This document shows positions 8,748 to 16,720 of a DNA stretch of 34,730 bases, in pieces. Position 1 is the first letter of the stretch; each line of letters opens with the position of its first letter. Source of the DNA: Conexibacter sp. CPCC 205762 (GTDB taxonomy: Bacteria; Actinomycetota; Thermoleophilia; Solirubrobacterales; Solirubrobacteraceae); NCBI RefSeq assembly GCF_030646155.1, contig NZ_JAUTDN010000048.1:1-34730 (forward strand), read 5' to 3'. A program made the translations under genes and the position numbers. The notes beneath the pieces are model-generated. The model saw only the letters and a list, made by a program, of their open reading frames with translations, was not told the origin of the DNA and did not search any database.

Positions 8748-9464
8748 CTACGCCTGGAAGACGGTCGTCGAGCGCTCTTCGTACCAGCGCGCGAGCTGCT
8801 CGCCCGACTCGATCACGTGCTTGTGCATCGCGGCGCGGGCGGCGGGGCCGTCGCCGGCCTCGAGCGCGCCGATGATCTGGTCGTGCTCGACGACGGTGAG
8901 GCGGCGGGCGGCCGGATCTGAGGCGAGCACGAGCGCGAGCACGTTGCGCGGGAACGACTCGTTGATCTGGTTGATCATCCTGCCGAGCCACGGGTTGCGG
9001 GCGGCCTCGTGGATCGTCGTGTGGATCTCGTCGTTGGCGAGCGTCGTCGGCGCGGTCGCGCCGGCCGCGGCCTGACGCGGTCTCGCCTTCTCGGCCGCTC
9101 TGCGCATCGTCTCGTTCGCTCTGCGCAGGATCGCGAGCTGCGGCTCGGTGATGCGGGTCGCGGCGCGCTCGGCGGCGAGGCCCTCCAGCTCGGCGCGGAC
9201 CTCGTGGGCGGAGCGGACCTCCCACGGCGACGGGACGCGGACGACGGCACCGCGGTTGGGGACGACGGTGATCAGGCCGCCGGTCTGGAGCTGCCGCAGC
9301 GCCTCGCGCACGGGCGTGCGGCTGACGCCGAACTCGGACGCCAGCGCGGCCTGCCGCAGCTGTGCGCCGATCGGGATCTCGCCGGTCATGATCCGCTGGC
9401 GGATGCGCTCCGCCAGGTCGTCGACCAGCGCCTGCGGCTCCTGCTCCCTCGTCGTCGCGGTCAT
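8748..9464 (-). CDS. GntR-family transcriptional regulator, FadR/FCD type
   Basis: 238 residues. The N-terminal winged helix-turn-helix (about 8-75) contains the typical GAQLRQAALASEFGVSRTPVREALRQL helix pair, with a wing around GLITVVPNRGAVV. The C-terminal all-helical FCD domain (about 90-230) carries candidate metal or ligand residues in NDEIHTTIH, VEHDQII and HKHVIESG. This class normally represses catabolic genes and releases DNA on binding a carboxylate-type inducer. It is divergent from the nine-gene operon beginning at 9640, and the gap between them holds two pairs of GGATCC boxes. It is therefore the obvious candidate to control that operon, the transporter operon and itself. The inducer is unknown. 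Confidence 0.93.
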   Translation of the reverse strand: MTATTREQEPQALVDDLAERIRQRIMTGEIPIGAQLRQAALASEFGVSRTPVREALRQLQTGGLITVVPNRGAVVRVPSPWEVRSAHEVRAELEGLAAERAATRITEPQLAILRRANETMRRAAEKARPRQAAAGATAPTTLANDEIHTTIHEAARNPWLGRMINQINESFPRNVLALVLASDPAARRLTVVEHDQIIGALEAGDGPAARAAMHKHVIESGEQLARWYEERSTTVFQA

Positions 9465-9494
9465 CGTCGTCGGTAACCCCCGATTGAGTGCTGT

Positions 9495-9521
9495 GGATCC
9501 GATGCCCGGATGGCCGGATCC
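9495..9521. promoter_or_regulatory. Operator candidate A/B: two GGATCC boxes 21 bp apart
   Basis: Exact GGATCC at 9495-9500 and 9516-9521, repeat-to-repeat distance 21 bp (two helical turns). The pair sits just downstream of a TACGAT -10 candidate for the regulator gene (minus strand, 9534-9529), so at about +2 to +28 of its transcript. That position suits autorepression. The same arrangement recurs before the transporter operon. Confidence 0.65.
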
Positions 9522-9534
9522 ATTGCAAATCGTA
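9522..9534 (-). promoter_or_regulatory. Possible promoter (-10) of the GntR gene
   Basis: On the minus strand TACGAT (9534-9529) fits TANNNT, with a predicted start near 9522 and a 5' leader of about 58 nt to the ATG at 9464. No good -35 is visible, so this rests on the -10 and on the operator positions matching those of the transporter promoter. Confidence 0.35.
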
Positions 9535-9595
9535 CTTCACAGTGGCGCCGGAACGCGCCGCAGCGGGGGTGCGTGCGCACACATTGGCACAAGTT

Positions 9596-9622
9596 GGATC
9601 CACTTGCATCCAGCGTGGATCC
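9596..9622. promoter_or_regulatory. Operator candidate C/D: two GGATCC boxes 21 bp apart
   Basis: Exact GGATCC at 9596-9601 and 9617-9622, again 21 bp apart, with a degenerate copy (GCATCC, 9606-9611) between them at +10. Box C lies just upstream of and box D between the -35 and -10 elements of the promoter at 9604-9632. Bound regulator would therefore block RNA polymerase. Confidence 0.68.
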
Positions 9623-9640
9623 CGTTTAGCATCGCCGACG
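9604..9640 (+). promoter_or_regulatory. Predicted leaderless promoter of the 9640-20395 operon
   Basis: TTGCAT (9604-9609), a 17-nt spacer, then TAGCAT (9627-9632), with the GTG start of the first gene 8 nt further on. The spacing implies transcription starting at or next to the start codon. No Shine-Dalgarno sequence is present, consistent with a leaderless mRNA. Box D of the operator lies inside the spacer. Confidence 0.5.
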
Positions 9641-10338
9641 TGACCGACGCTTCCGCCACGCCGCAGGGCGCGCCCTCCGCCGACGCGCAGGGCGGCGCCG
9701 CCGCTCCCCCGTCCGCGCCGCTGGCGCTGATCGTCGTCGACGTGCAGGGCGATCCTGGCGGCAGCAGCCCCGGCATCGCCCACACCGACGGCAAGGCCGT
9801 CCGCTACCAGCGGGTCCTCGACCTGGTCGCGACCGCGCGCGCCAACCACGTGCCGGTCGTCTTCATCCAGGAGGTCCACAAGCCGTCGCTGGTCGACATC
9901 GGCCGAGAGCTGGACGGCGCCGAGGGCGTCCACTGCGTCGAGGGCGAGCCGTCGACCGAGCTGGCGCCCGACCTCGTCCCCGGCCCCGACGAGTTCCTCA
10001 TCCGCAAGCGCCGCTACTCGGCCTTCTTCGCGACCGAGCTGGACCTCGTGCTGCGCTCGCACGGGATCAGGACGGTCGTGCTCGTCGGCGGGCTGACCGA
10101 CGTCTGCATCCACTACACCGCGGTCGACGCGCACCAGCACGACTACCACCTGCGGGTCGTCGCCGACGCCGTCGGCGGCTCCTCGGTGCCGGCGCACGAC
10201 GCGGCGCTGAGAGCGATCGAGTACCTCCAGCGCGACGCGCTCACGACGACCGCCGCGATGAAGGACGCCTTCGCCGCGCAGCCGGGCGTGCCGCTGGGGC
10301 GGCGGGCGGCGGACGGCGCGGACGAGGCGCGCGCGTGA
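9640..10338 (+). CDS. Isochorismatase-family cysteine amidohydrolase (N-carbamoyl/ureido amidase-like)
   Basis: 232 residues, start GTG just after a leaderless-type promoter. The first 27 residues are Ala/Pro-rich, then the isochorismatase fold begins at LALIVVDVQ. The Asp-Lys-Cys triad is complete: Asp34, Lys123 (IRKRRYSAF) and Cys156 (LTDVCIHYT). In this family such triads hydrolyse amides and ureido groups, for example N-carbamoylsarcosine amidase, biuret hydrolase, ureidoacrylate hydrolase and nicotinamidase. As first gene of an operon leading to allophanate hydrolase, biuret-like or N-carbamoyl-amino-acid substrates are most plausible, but this is inference. It overlaps the next gene by 4 nt (GTGA). 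Confidence 0.88.
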   Translation: MTDASATPQGAPSADAQGGAAAPPSAPLALIVVDVQGDPGGSSPGIAHTDGKAVRYQRVLDLVATARANHVPVVFIQEVHKPSLVDIGRELDGAEGVHCVEGEPSTELAPDLVPGPDEFLIRKRRYSAFFATELDLVLRSHGIRTVVLVGGLTDVCIHYTAVDAHQHDYHLRVVADAVGGSSVPAHDAALRAIEYLQRDALTTTAAMKDAFAAQPGVPLGRRAADGADEARA

Positions 10339-11045
10339 CCGCCGCGCTGCTCACGCGCGAGCTGCCCGGGGGCGCGACCGCCGCGCTCGTCGTCAGACCT
10401 GGCCGCGCGCTGCGGATCACCGCGCGCGAGGACGGCGCCAACGTCGCCGCGCTGCTGCTGCGCGCCGACTGGCCGGCCGAGCGCTACTCGATGGCGGACA
10501 CGCTGAAGGCGCAGTTCGTCGCGTACCTGACCGCCGGCAACGCGCTCTACTCCGACATGGGCCGCGTGCTGATGTCGATCACGCGCGACGACTGCGGCTG
10601 GCACGACCCGCTCTCCCCGCTCCCCTCCGACGGGGACGTCGCCGCGCGCTACGGCGCGCGCTCCTACCAGGCGGCGCGCAACGAGATGCACCGCAGCGCT
10701 CTCCGCCAGCTGCTCGTCGAGCTGTCGAAGCAGGGGCTCGGCCCGCGCGACCTGCCGCCGGCGATCCACTTCTTCTCGCGCGTCGGGGTCGACGACGCGG
10801 GCGGGCTGGCGTTCGTCCCCGGCAACAGCGCGGCCGGCGACGCCGTCGAGCTGCGCGCCGAGCTGCCGACGCTGGTGCTGCTGCACGCCGGCCAGCACCC
10901 GCTCGACCCCGCCGCGGAGTACGCGCCGCGCGCGGCGACGCTGGAGCTGGTCGCGGTCCCGCCCGCGCCGGCCGACGACGCCGCGCGCACCTTCCGTCCC
11001 GAGAACGAGCGCGGGTTCGCCGCCTCCGAGGAGGCCCTGGTCTAG
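10335..11045 (+). CDS. DUF1989 protein, urea carboxylase-associated type 2 (CgdA/CgdB-like)
   Basis: 236 residues, GTG start overlapping the previous stop. It belongs to the DUF1989 family that travels with urea/guanidine carboxylases, and resembles the longer of the two classical associated proteins. Matching segments are ALLLRADWPAERYSMADTLK, NALYSDMGRVLMSI, DDCGWHDPL and PAIHFFSRVGVDDAGG. Relatives of this pair have been shown to form carboxyguanidine deiminase, which turns carboxyguanidine into allophanate. The gene is followed with no gap by the shorter partner (10335 and 11046 genes abut at TAG-ATG), fitting a two-subunit enzyme. That it acts on carboxyguanidine here is inferred from family and context. 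Confidence 0.85.
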   Translation: MTAALLTRELPGGATAALVVRPGRALRITAREDGANVAALLLRADWPAERYSMADTLKAQFVAYLTAGNALYSDMGRVLMSITRDDCGWHDPLSPLPSDGDVAARYGARSYQAARNEMHRSALRQLLVELSKQGLGPRDLPPAIHFFSRVGVDDAGGLAFVPGNSAAGDAVELRAELPTLVLLHAGQHPLDPAAEYAPRAATLELVAVPPAPADDAARTFRPENERGFAASEEALV

Positions 11046-11669
11046 ATGTCCCGCGATCCCGCGACCGCCGCGCTCGACGTCGTCGTCGAGGCCGGTGACG
11101 GCTGGGCCGGCGTCGTCCCGGCCGGCGGCGTCCTCCGCATCGTCGACCTGCACGGCAACCAGGCCGCCGACACGCTCTTCTACGACGCGCACGACCGCTC
11201 CGACCGCTACGACGCGCAGCTCACGCTCGCCCGCAACGGCGCGATCTACCTGACGACGGGCAGCGTCCTCTGCTCCAGCGCGGGCGGCGAGCTGCTGCGG
11301 ATCGTCGACGACACCTGCGGTCGCCACGACACGCTCGGCGGCGCCTGCTCGCGCGAGTCGAACGTCATCCGCTACGGCGGTCACGTGCGCGACATGCACG
11401 CCTGCCGCGACACCTTCACGCGGCTGGCGCTGGAGCAGGGGATGGAGAAGCGCGACCTCACCTCCAACGTCAACTTCTTCATGAACGTGCCGGTCACGCC
11501 GGCCGGCGAGCTGACCTTCGCCGACGGCATCTCGGCGCCCGGCAAGCACGTCGAGATGGAGATGGCGCGCGACGTGCTCGTGCTGATCTCCAACTGCCCG
11601 CAGCTCAACAACCCCTGCAACGCCTACGACCCGACCCCGATCCGCCTGCTGTCGTGGCTCCCCAGCTGA
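11046..11669 (+). CDS. DUF1989 protein, urea carboxylase-associated type 1 (CgdA/CgdB-like)
   Basis: 207 residues, ATG immediately after the preceding TAG. It is the shorter member of the urea/guanidine carboxylase-associated pair. Conserved blocks are VDLHGNQAADTLFYD, CSRESNVIRYG, NVNFFMNVPVT, DGISAPGKHVEME and the very characteristic LISNCPQLNNPCNAYDPTPI near the C-terminus. It is distantly homologous to the gene before it. The two probably form a heteromeric deiminase or amidase acting between the carboxylation step and allophanate hydrolase. Its 3' end overlaps the carboxyltransferase gene by 16 nt. Confidence 0.88.
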   Translation: MSRDPATAALDVVVEAGDGWAGVVPAGGVLRIVDLHGNQAADTLFYDAHDRSDRYDAQLTLARNGAIYLTTGSVLCSSAGGELLRIVDDTCGRHDTLGGACSRESNVIRYGGHVRDMHACRDTFTRLALEQGMEKRDLTSNVNFFMNVPVTPAGELTFADGISAPGKHVEMEMARDVLVLISNCPQLNNPCNAYDPTPIRLLSWLPS

Positions 11670-13753
11670 CCGTCGAGCGCGGCGGGACGCTGACGACGGT
11701 CCAGGACTGGCCGGGACGGCTCGGCCTGTGGGAGGTCGGCGTGCCGCCGTCGGGGCCGATGGACGCGCGCTCGCTGCGGGTCGCGAACCTGCTCGTCGGC
11801 AACGCCGAGGGCGCCGCGGGGCTGGAGATCACGCTCGCGGGGCCGTGGCTGCGGTTCTCGTCCGCTGCCGTGATCGCGCTCGTCGGCGCGCCGACGCGGG
11901 CGCGGCTCGACGGCGCTGTGGAGCTGCCGTTCGATCGCGCGGTCGCGGTGCCGGCGGGCGCGGTGCTGAGAATCGGCGCGCTGAAGGGACCGGGGCTGCG
12001 GACGTACCTGGCGGTGGCCGGCGGGCTCGACGTCGCGCCGCAGCTGGGCAGCCGCGCGACGTTCACGCTCGGCGGCATCGGCCAGCCAGGGCGACCGCTG
12101 GCGGCGGGGGACGTGCTGGGGGTTGGGGATGACGCCAACTCCCTGGGTTGGACTCGAACCAACCCGCTTTCGATCGACAGCGCCGCCCCCACCCCCTTCG
12201 AGTCGCCCTGGATCCTCCACGTCACGGCCGGGCCGCACGGGGCGCCGGAGCTGCTGACGGCGGCCGGCGTCGAGGCGCTGCTCGGCGGCGGGGCGGCGTG
12301 GACGGTCCACCACCACTCCGATCGCACCGGCATCCGCCTCGTCGGCCCGCGCGTCGCGTTCGCGCGGCCCGACGGCGGCGAGGCCGGCCTGCACCCGTCG
12401 AACATCCACGACTCCGCCTATGCGCCCGGCGCGATCATGCTCGCCGGCGACGCGCCCGTGATCGTCGGACCGGACGGCCCCAGCCTCGGCGGCTTCGTCG
12501 TGCCGGCCGCCGTCGTCAGCGCCGACCTCTGGAAGCTCGGCCAGCTGCGCCCCGGCGACCGGGTCGAGCTGCGCGCGATCGACGCCGCCACCGCCGCCGC
12601 CCGCGCCACCCGCCACGACGCCGCGATCGCCGCCCTCGCCGCGCCGCCGGCGCCGGAGGAGGCGGCGCCCGCCGCGCGGATCGTCCGCCCCACGCAGGTG
12701 GAGGCCGCCGCCGCGCCGCACGCCGCTCCCGCACCGCAGGCCGCCGACGCCGCCGCGCCGCGAACCGCTGACGCCCCCGCCAGCCCGCGCGCCGCCGCCG
12801 AAGCGCCCGCCGTCCGCTACGCCCCGATGGGCGACGCGCACCTGCTGGTCGAGTACGGGCCGCAGACGCTCGACCTCGCCCTGCGCGTCCGCATCCACAC
12901 GCTCGCCGATGCGCTCCAAACCGCCGCGCCGGACGGTCTCGGCGAGCTGACGCCGGGCGTCCGCTCGCTGCTGATCAGACGCGACCCGCGGCGGCTGGGC
13001 GAGGAGGCGCTGCTCGGCCTGCTGCGCGAGCTGGAGCGCGGGCTGCCGGCCGCGAGCGAGGTCGAGCTGCCGTCGCGGATCGTGCGGCTGCCGCTGTCGT
13101 GGGACGACCCGGCGGCGCAGGAGGCGGTCACGCGCTACGCGCAGTCGGTCCGCGCCGGCGCGCCCTGGTGCCCGTCGAACATCGAGTTCATCCGCCGCAT
13201 CAACGGGCTCGACTCCGAGGACGCGGTCAAGCGGATCGTCTTCGACGCGACCTACCTCGTGCTCGGGCTCGGCGACGTCTATCTTGGCGCGCCGGTCGCG
13301 ACGCCGCTGGACCCCGCCCACCGGCTCGTGACGACGAAGTACAACCCGGCGCGCACGTGGACGCCGGAGAACGCCGTCGGGATCGGCGGCGCGTATCTGT
13401 GCGTCTACGGGATGGAGGGGCCAGGCGGCTACCAGCTCGTCGGCCGCACGATCCCGGTCTGGTCGACGAGCGGCCACGCGCAGGGCCTGGAGGACGGCCT
13501 CCCCTGGCTGCTGCGCCCGTTCGACCGGATCCGCTTCGAGCCGGTCTCGCACGACGAGCTGACGCGCCTGCGCGACGGCTTCCACGGCGGCGCGACCGCG
13601 GTCGCGATCGAGCCCGGCACGCTGCGTCCCGCCGCCCACGCCGGCCCGCTCGCCCCCGCGGCCGAGACCTTCACCACCCGCCGCGCCGCCGCCTTCGCCG
13701 CCGAGCGCGCGGCGTGGGAGGAGGCCGCCGCCGCAACAGGAGCCCCCGCATGA
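11654..13753 (+). CDS. KipA-KipI fusion: carboxyltransferase core of urea/guanidine carboxylase without biotin carboxylase or carrier domains
   Basis: 699 residues in the order KipA/AHS2 (about 1-335), Ala/Pro-rich linker (about 336-388), KipI/AHS1 (about 390-680). This is the order inside urea carboxylase. Typical blocks are QDWPGRLGLWEVGVPPSGPMD, GPGLRTYLAVAGGLDV, GYHGG-type ends, and in the KipI half YAPMGDAHLLVEYG, PWCPSNIEFIRRING and NPARTWTPENAVGIGG. Missing are the roughly 450-residue ATP-grasp biotin carboxylase and the C-terminal biotin lysine domain, and neither is encoded elsewhere in the window. It may borrow a biotin carboxylase/carrier from another locus, or work like the related PxpB/PxpC subunits of ATP-dependent 5-oxoprolinase. 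The context of two DUF1989 proteins and allophanate hydrolase favours carboxylase ancestry. The GTG start gives a 16-nt overlap. Confidence 0.86.
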   Translation: MAPQLTVERGGTLTTVQDWPGRLGLWEVGVPPSGPMDARSLRVANLLVGNAEGAAGLEITLAGPWLRFSSAAVIALVGAPTRARLDGAVELPFDRAVAVPAGAVLRIGALKGPGLRTYLAVAGGLDVAPQLGSRATFTLGGIGQPGRPLAAGDVLGVGDDANSLGWTRTNPLSIDSAAPTPFESPWILHVTAGPHGAPELLTAAGVEALLGGGAAWTVHHHSDRTGIRLVGPRVAFARPDGGEAGLHPSNIHDSAYAPGAIMLAGDAPVIVGPDGPSLGGFVVPAAVVSADLWKLGQLRPGDRVELRAIDAATAAARATRHDAAIAALAAPPAPEEAAPAARIVRPTQVEAAAAPHAAPAPQAADAAAPRTADAPASPRAAAEAPAVRYAPMGDAHLLVEYGPQTLDLALRVRIHTLADALQTAAPDGLGELTPGVRSLLIRRDPRRLGEEALLGLLRELERGLPAASEVELPSRIVRLPLSWDDPAAQEAVTRYAQSVRAGAPWCPSNIEFIRRINGLDSEDAVKRIVFDATYLVLGLGDVYLGAPVATPLDPAHRLVTTKYNPARTWTPENAVGIGGAYLCVYGMEGPGGYQLVGRTIPVWSTSGHAQGLEDGLPWLLRPFDRIRFEPVSHDELTRLRDGFHGGATAVAIEPGTLRPAAHAGPLAPAAETFTTRRAAAFAAERAAWEEAAAATGAPA
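12145..12165 (-). other. tRNA T-arm-like palindrome inside the carboxyltransferase gene
   Basis: On the minus strand GGGTTGG-TTCGAGT-CCAACCC forms a perfect 7-bp stem with a 7-nt loop carrying the tRNA TTCGA signature. It lies in the variable part of the KipA half, around residues 164-170. No D-arm, anticodon arm or acceptor stem can be folded around it, so it is not a tRNA gene. It may be chance or a relic. Confidence 0.3.
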
Positions 13754-15639
13754 CCTCCACCGACGGACACGGCCCCGCGCTCGCCGCCGCCGAGCGGGCG
13801 CTGGCCGCGATCGGCGAGCCGGACGACCAGCGCGTCTGGATCGCGCGGATCCCCGCCGAGACGGTGCGCGAGCGCGCCCGCGCGCTCGACGCCGCCGCCG
13901 CGGCCGGCACCCGCCTGCCGCTCCACGGCACGACCTTCGCCGTCAAGGGCAACCTCGACGTCGCCGGGCTGCCGACGACCGCCGCCTGCCCCGCCTTCGC
14001 CTACGAGCCGGCGCAGACCGCGACCGTCGTCGCGCGGCTGGAGCAGGCCGGCGCGCTGCTGCTCGGCACGACCAACCTCGACCAGTTCGCGACCGGCGTC
14101 GTCGGCACCCGCTCGCCGTACGGCGCGCCGAGCGCGGTCGACGACGCACAGCGGATCTCCGGCGGCTCCTCCTCCGGCTCGGCGGTCGCGGTCGCGCGCG
14201 GCGAGGTCGACTTCGCGCTCGGCACCGACACCGCCGGGTCCGGCCGCGTCCCGGCCGCCTTCAACGGGCTCGTCGGGACGAAGCCGAGCCGCGGCCTGCT
14301 GTCGACCGCCGGCCTCGTCCCCGCCTGCCGCTCGCTCGACTGCGTCTCGATCCTGACCGCCGACGCCGCGCTCGCCCGCCGCGTGCTCGACGTCGCCGAC
14401 GCGCCCGATCCCGCCGATGCGTACAGCCGTGCCGATCGCGCCCCGCGCGGCGGCGGCGCGCTGCCGCCGCGGCTCGCGATCCCGACGCCCGCCGCCCTCG
14501 CCCCGCTCGACGCCCCCTCGCGCGCCGCCTGGGACGCGACGATCGCGCAGGCGGCCGCGCGCGGCGCGGAGCTGGTCGAGGTCGAGATCGAGCCGCTGCT
14601 GGCCGCCGGCCGGCTGCTGTACGAGGGCCCGTGGGTGGCGGAGCGGTTCGCCGCCGTCGGCGCGTTCGTGAAGGCGGCCGCCGCCGGCGAGCCCGCCCCC
14701 GCCGCAAGCCAAGACGCCCACGTCGCGGGCCAGGCAGCCCCTGCCGCCGGCCGGGCCGCCCCCGCCGCCTCCGCCGCCGGCCAGGCCGAGTCCGCCGCCG
14801 GCCAGGCCGAGTCCGCCGCCGGCCCGAGCGCCCCCGCCGCCGACGGCCTCGACCCCTCCGTCCGCCAGATCGTGCTCGCGGCCGAGCGCTGGAGCGCGGC
14901 CGAGGCGTACGCGGCGCAGGAGCGGTTGGAGGCGCTGCGCGCGCCGGCCGCGGCGCTGTTCGCGCAGGCCGACGCGCTGCTCCTCCCCACCGCCGCCCGC
15001 CACCCGACCCATGCCGAGGTCGCGGCCGATCCGCTCGGCGTCAACGCCCAGCTCGGCCACTTCACGACGTTCGTCAACCTGCTCGACTGCGCCGCCGTCG
15101 CGCTGCCGGGCGAGCGCCGCGCCGACGGGCTGCCGTTCGGCGTCCAGCTGATCGGCCCAGCGCTGACCGACCGCTGGCTGCTGGAGCTGGCGGCGTGGTG
15201 GAACGGCGAGCCGCCGCTGCCGGCGCCGGGCGACCCGCTCGTCGCCGTCGCCGGCGCGCACCTGCGCGGCCAGCCGCTCAACCACCGCCTGCTCGCGCTC
15301 GGCGGCCGCTTCGCGCGCGCGACCCGCACCGCGCCGCGCTATCGCGCCTACGAGCTCGCCGGCACGCCTGCCCGCCCCGGCCTCGTCCGCGTCGGCGACG
15401 AGGACGCCGACGGCGGGGGCGCGATCGAGGTCGAGCTGTGGCGCCTGCCGCTTGCCGGACTCGGCGGACTGCTGACCGAGATCGCCCCGCCCTTGGGGCT
15501 CGGGACCGTCGAGCTGGAGGACGGCGCCAGCGCGATCGGCTTCCTCTGCGAGCCGCACGGCGTCGCCGGCCGCCCCGAGTTCACCCAGCTCGGCGGCTGG
15601 CGGGCATGGCTGGAAGGCAAGGAGGCCGTCCATGGTTGA
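13750..15639 (+). CDS. atzF: Allophanate hydrolase
   Basis: 629 residues, ATG overlapping the previous stop (ATGA). The N-terminal amidase-signature domain hydrolyses allophanate. Its Ser-cisSer-Lys triad is visible as Lys66 (VKGNLD), Ser140 (GGSSSGSA) and nucleophile Ser164 (GTDTAGSGRVPA). The C-terminal part (about 500-629; ARATRTAPRYRAYEL through RPEFTQLGGWRAWLE) is the small domain typical of AtzF/Dur1, which completes conversion to ammonia and carbon dioxide. A low-complexity Ala/Gly/Gln insert (about residues 314-365) with 21-bp DNA repeats interrupts the amidase domain and is probably a surface loop. The position after a carboxylase core and DUF1989 genes is the standard context for urea or guanidine nitrogen release. 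Confidence 0.94.
   Translation: MTSTDGHGPALAAAERALAAIGEPDDQRVWIARIPAETVRERARALDAAAAAGTRLPLHGTTFAVKGNLDVAGLPTTAACPAFAYEPAQTATVVARLEQAGALLLGTTNLDQFATGVVGTRSPYGAPSAVDDAQRISGGSSSGSAVAVARGEVDFALGTDTAGSGRVPAAFNGLVGTKPSRGLLSTAGLVPACRSLDCVSILTADAALARRVLDVADAPDPADAYSRADRAPRGGGALPPRLAIPTPAALAPLDAPSRAAWDATIAQAAARGAELVEVEIEPLLAAGRLLYEGPWVAERFAAVGAFVKAAAAGEPAPAASQDAHVAGQAAPAAGRAAPAASAAGQAESAAGQAESAAGPSAPAADGLDPSVRQIVLAAERWSAAEAYAAQERLEALRAPAAALFAQADALLLPTAARHPTHAEVAADPLGVNAQLGHFTTFVNLLDCAAVALPGERRADGLPFGVQLIGPALTDRWLLELAAWWNGEPPLPAPGDPLVAVAGAHLRGQPLNHRLLALGGRFARATRTAPRYRAYELAGTPARPGLVRVGDEDADGGGAIEVELWRLPLAGLGGLLTEIAPPLGLGTVELEDGASAIGFLCEPHGVAGRPEFTQLGGWRAWLEGKEAVHG
14773..14824 (+). repeat. 21-bp tandem repeat in the allophanate hydrolase gene
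   Basis: Two perfect 21-bp units (14773-14793 and 14794-14814) plus a partial third, each encoding a heptad AAGQAES. Degenerate relatives lie just upstream. The insert keeps frame, so it looks like slippage expansion of a tolerated loop. Confidence 0.8.
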
Positions 15640-16720
15640 GCACGCCGCCGCCGAGGATCTCGGGATCGAGCCGGTTGCGCTGGAGCGGGCGCTGGCGCTC
15701 GCGCTCGCCGGCGAGCCGGCGCTGCCGCGCGACATGCGCGCGTGGCTGACGACGACGCTGGCGAACGAGCCGTGGCCGCAGATCATGGGCGATGTGCTCG
15801 ACCGCGGCGGTCCCAACGGCGTCGTCTGGGTCGGCGGCCGCGAGGTCGCCTCGTGGGGCGATTCCGACCGCGTCGAGATGTGCTTCAGCCTCGCCAAGTC
15901 GGCGCTCGCGACCGTCGCCGGGATCGCGTACGCCGACGGCCTCCTCAGCGACCTCGACGCGCCGTTCCTCGACAGCGTCCCGCAGCTCGCGTCGCTCGTC
16001 GTCGAGGGCACCTGCGGCGACGCGGCCGCCGCCCACGAGATCACGTGGCGCCATCTGCTGACGCAGACGAGCGACTGGCGCGGCGAGCTGTTCGGCGTTC
16101 CCTGGTGGGCCGATCCGCAGGGCCGGATGACGCCGAGCGAGCCGCGCCACGGCGCCGGCATCCGCTTCTCCTACAACGACGTCCGCACCAACCTCTGCGC
16201 GCTCGCGCTCACCCACCTGCTCGGCGACTCGCTCGACAACGTCTTCCGGACCCGCGTCTTCGACCCGATCGGGGTCAGCTCCGACTGGAGCTGGCGCGGC
16301 CTGCGGCAGATGCGCACCGAGCTGCCCGACGGCCGCGTCGTGCCGGTCGTGACCGGCGGCAGCCATTGGGGCGGCGGCTGGTGGTGCTCCGCCCGTGACC
16401 TCGCCCGCTGGGGCCTGCTGCAGCTGCGCGACGGCGTCTGGAGCGGCGCGCAGGTGCTCGATCCGCGCTGGTGCGAGCTGCAGCGCGAGAGCACCGGCGT
16501 GCGCCCGGCCTACGGCCTGATGTGGTGGCTCAACCGTCCCGACGGGACCGAGTACCCGGGCTGCGGCGCCGCCGGCTTCGCCGCCCACGGCACCGGCGAG
16601 CAGCTCGTCTGGTGCGACCCGGAGCGCGACCTCGTCGCCGTCGTGCGCTGGGCGCGCGAGCCGATCCCGATCCTCGCCGCGCTGACCGCGGCGGTTCCCG
16701 CGACCGTGATGGAGACCTAG
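15632..16720 (+). CDS. Serine hydrolase, beta-lactamase/class C family
   Basis: 362 residues, ATG overlapping the allophanate hydrolase stop by 8 nt. The penicillin-recognising serine hydrolase motifs are all there: Ser86-x-x-Lys89 (SLAK), Tyr181-x-Asn183 (YND) and His319-Gly320 (HGTG). No signal peptide is seen, so it is more likely an intracellular esterase or amidase (6-aminohexanoate-dimer hydrolase-like) than an antibiotic-resistance enzyme. Its place between allophanate hydrolase and the creatininase fusion, with zero spacing to the latter (TAG-ATG), suggests hydrolysis of an amide or ester intermediate of the same pathway. The substrate is unknown. Confidence 0.85.
   Translation: MVEHAAAEDLGIEPVALERALALALAGEPALPRDMRAWLTTTLANEPWPQIMGDVLDRGGPNGVVWVGGREVASWGDSDRVEMCFSLAKSALATVAGIAYADGLLSDLDAPFLDSVPQLASLVVEGTCGDAAAAHEITWRHLLTQTSDWRGELFGVPWWADPQGRMTPSEPRHGAGIRFSYNDVRTNLCALALTHLLGDSLDNVFRTRVFDPIGVSSDWSWRGLRQMRTELPDGRVVPVVTGGSHWGGGWWCSARDLARWGLLQLRDGVWSGAQVLDPRWCELQRESTGVRPAYGLMWWLNRPDGTEYPGCGAAGFAAHGTGEQLVWCDPERDLVAVVRWAREPIPILAALTAAVPATVMET

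Noticed and set aside
9465..9639. A guanidine riboswitch upstream of the DUF1989/allophanate genes
   Set aside because: The predicted transcript is leaderless and I could not find paired ACGR-loop hairpins or a ykkC-like fold. Control by the GGATCC boxes explains the gap.
12120..12240. A tRNA gene on the minus strand around the T-arm-like hairpin
   Set aside because: No acceptor, D or anticodon stems can be placed at the right distances, and the region is inside a conserved coding frame.
15632..16720. Antibiotic-resistance beta-lactamase
   Set aside because: It has the fold motifs but no export signal and sits inside a catabolic operon, so an esterase/amidase role is more likely.
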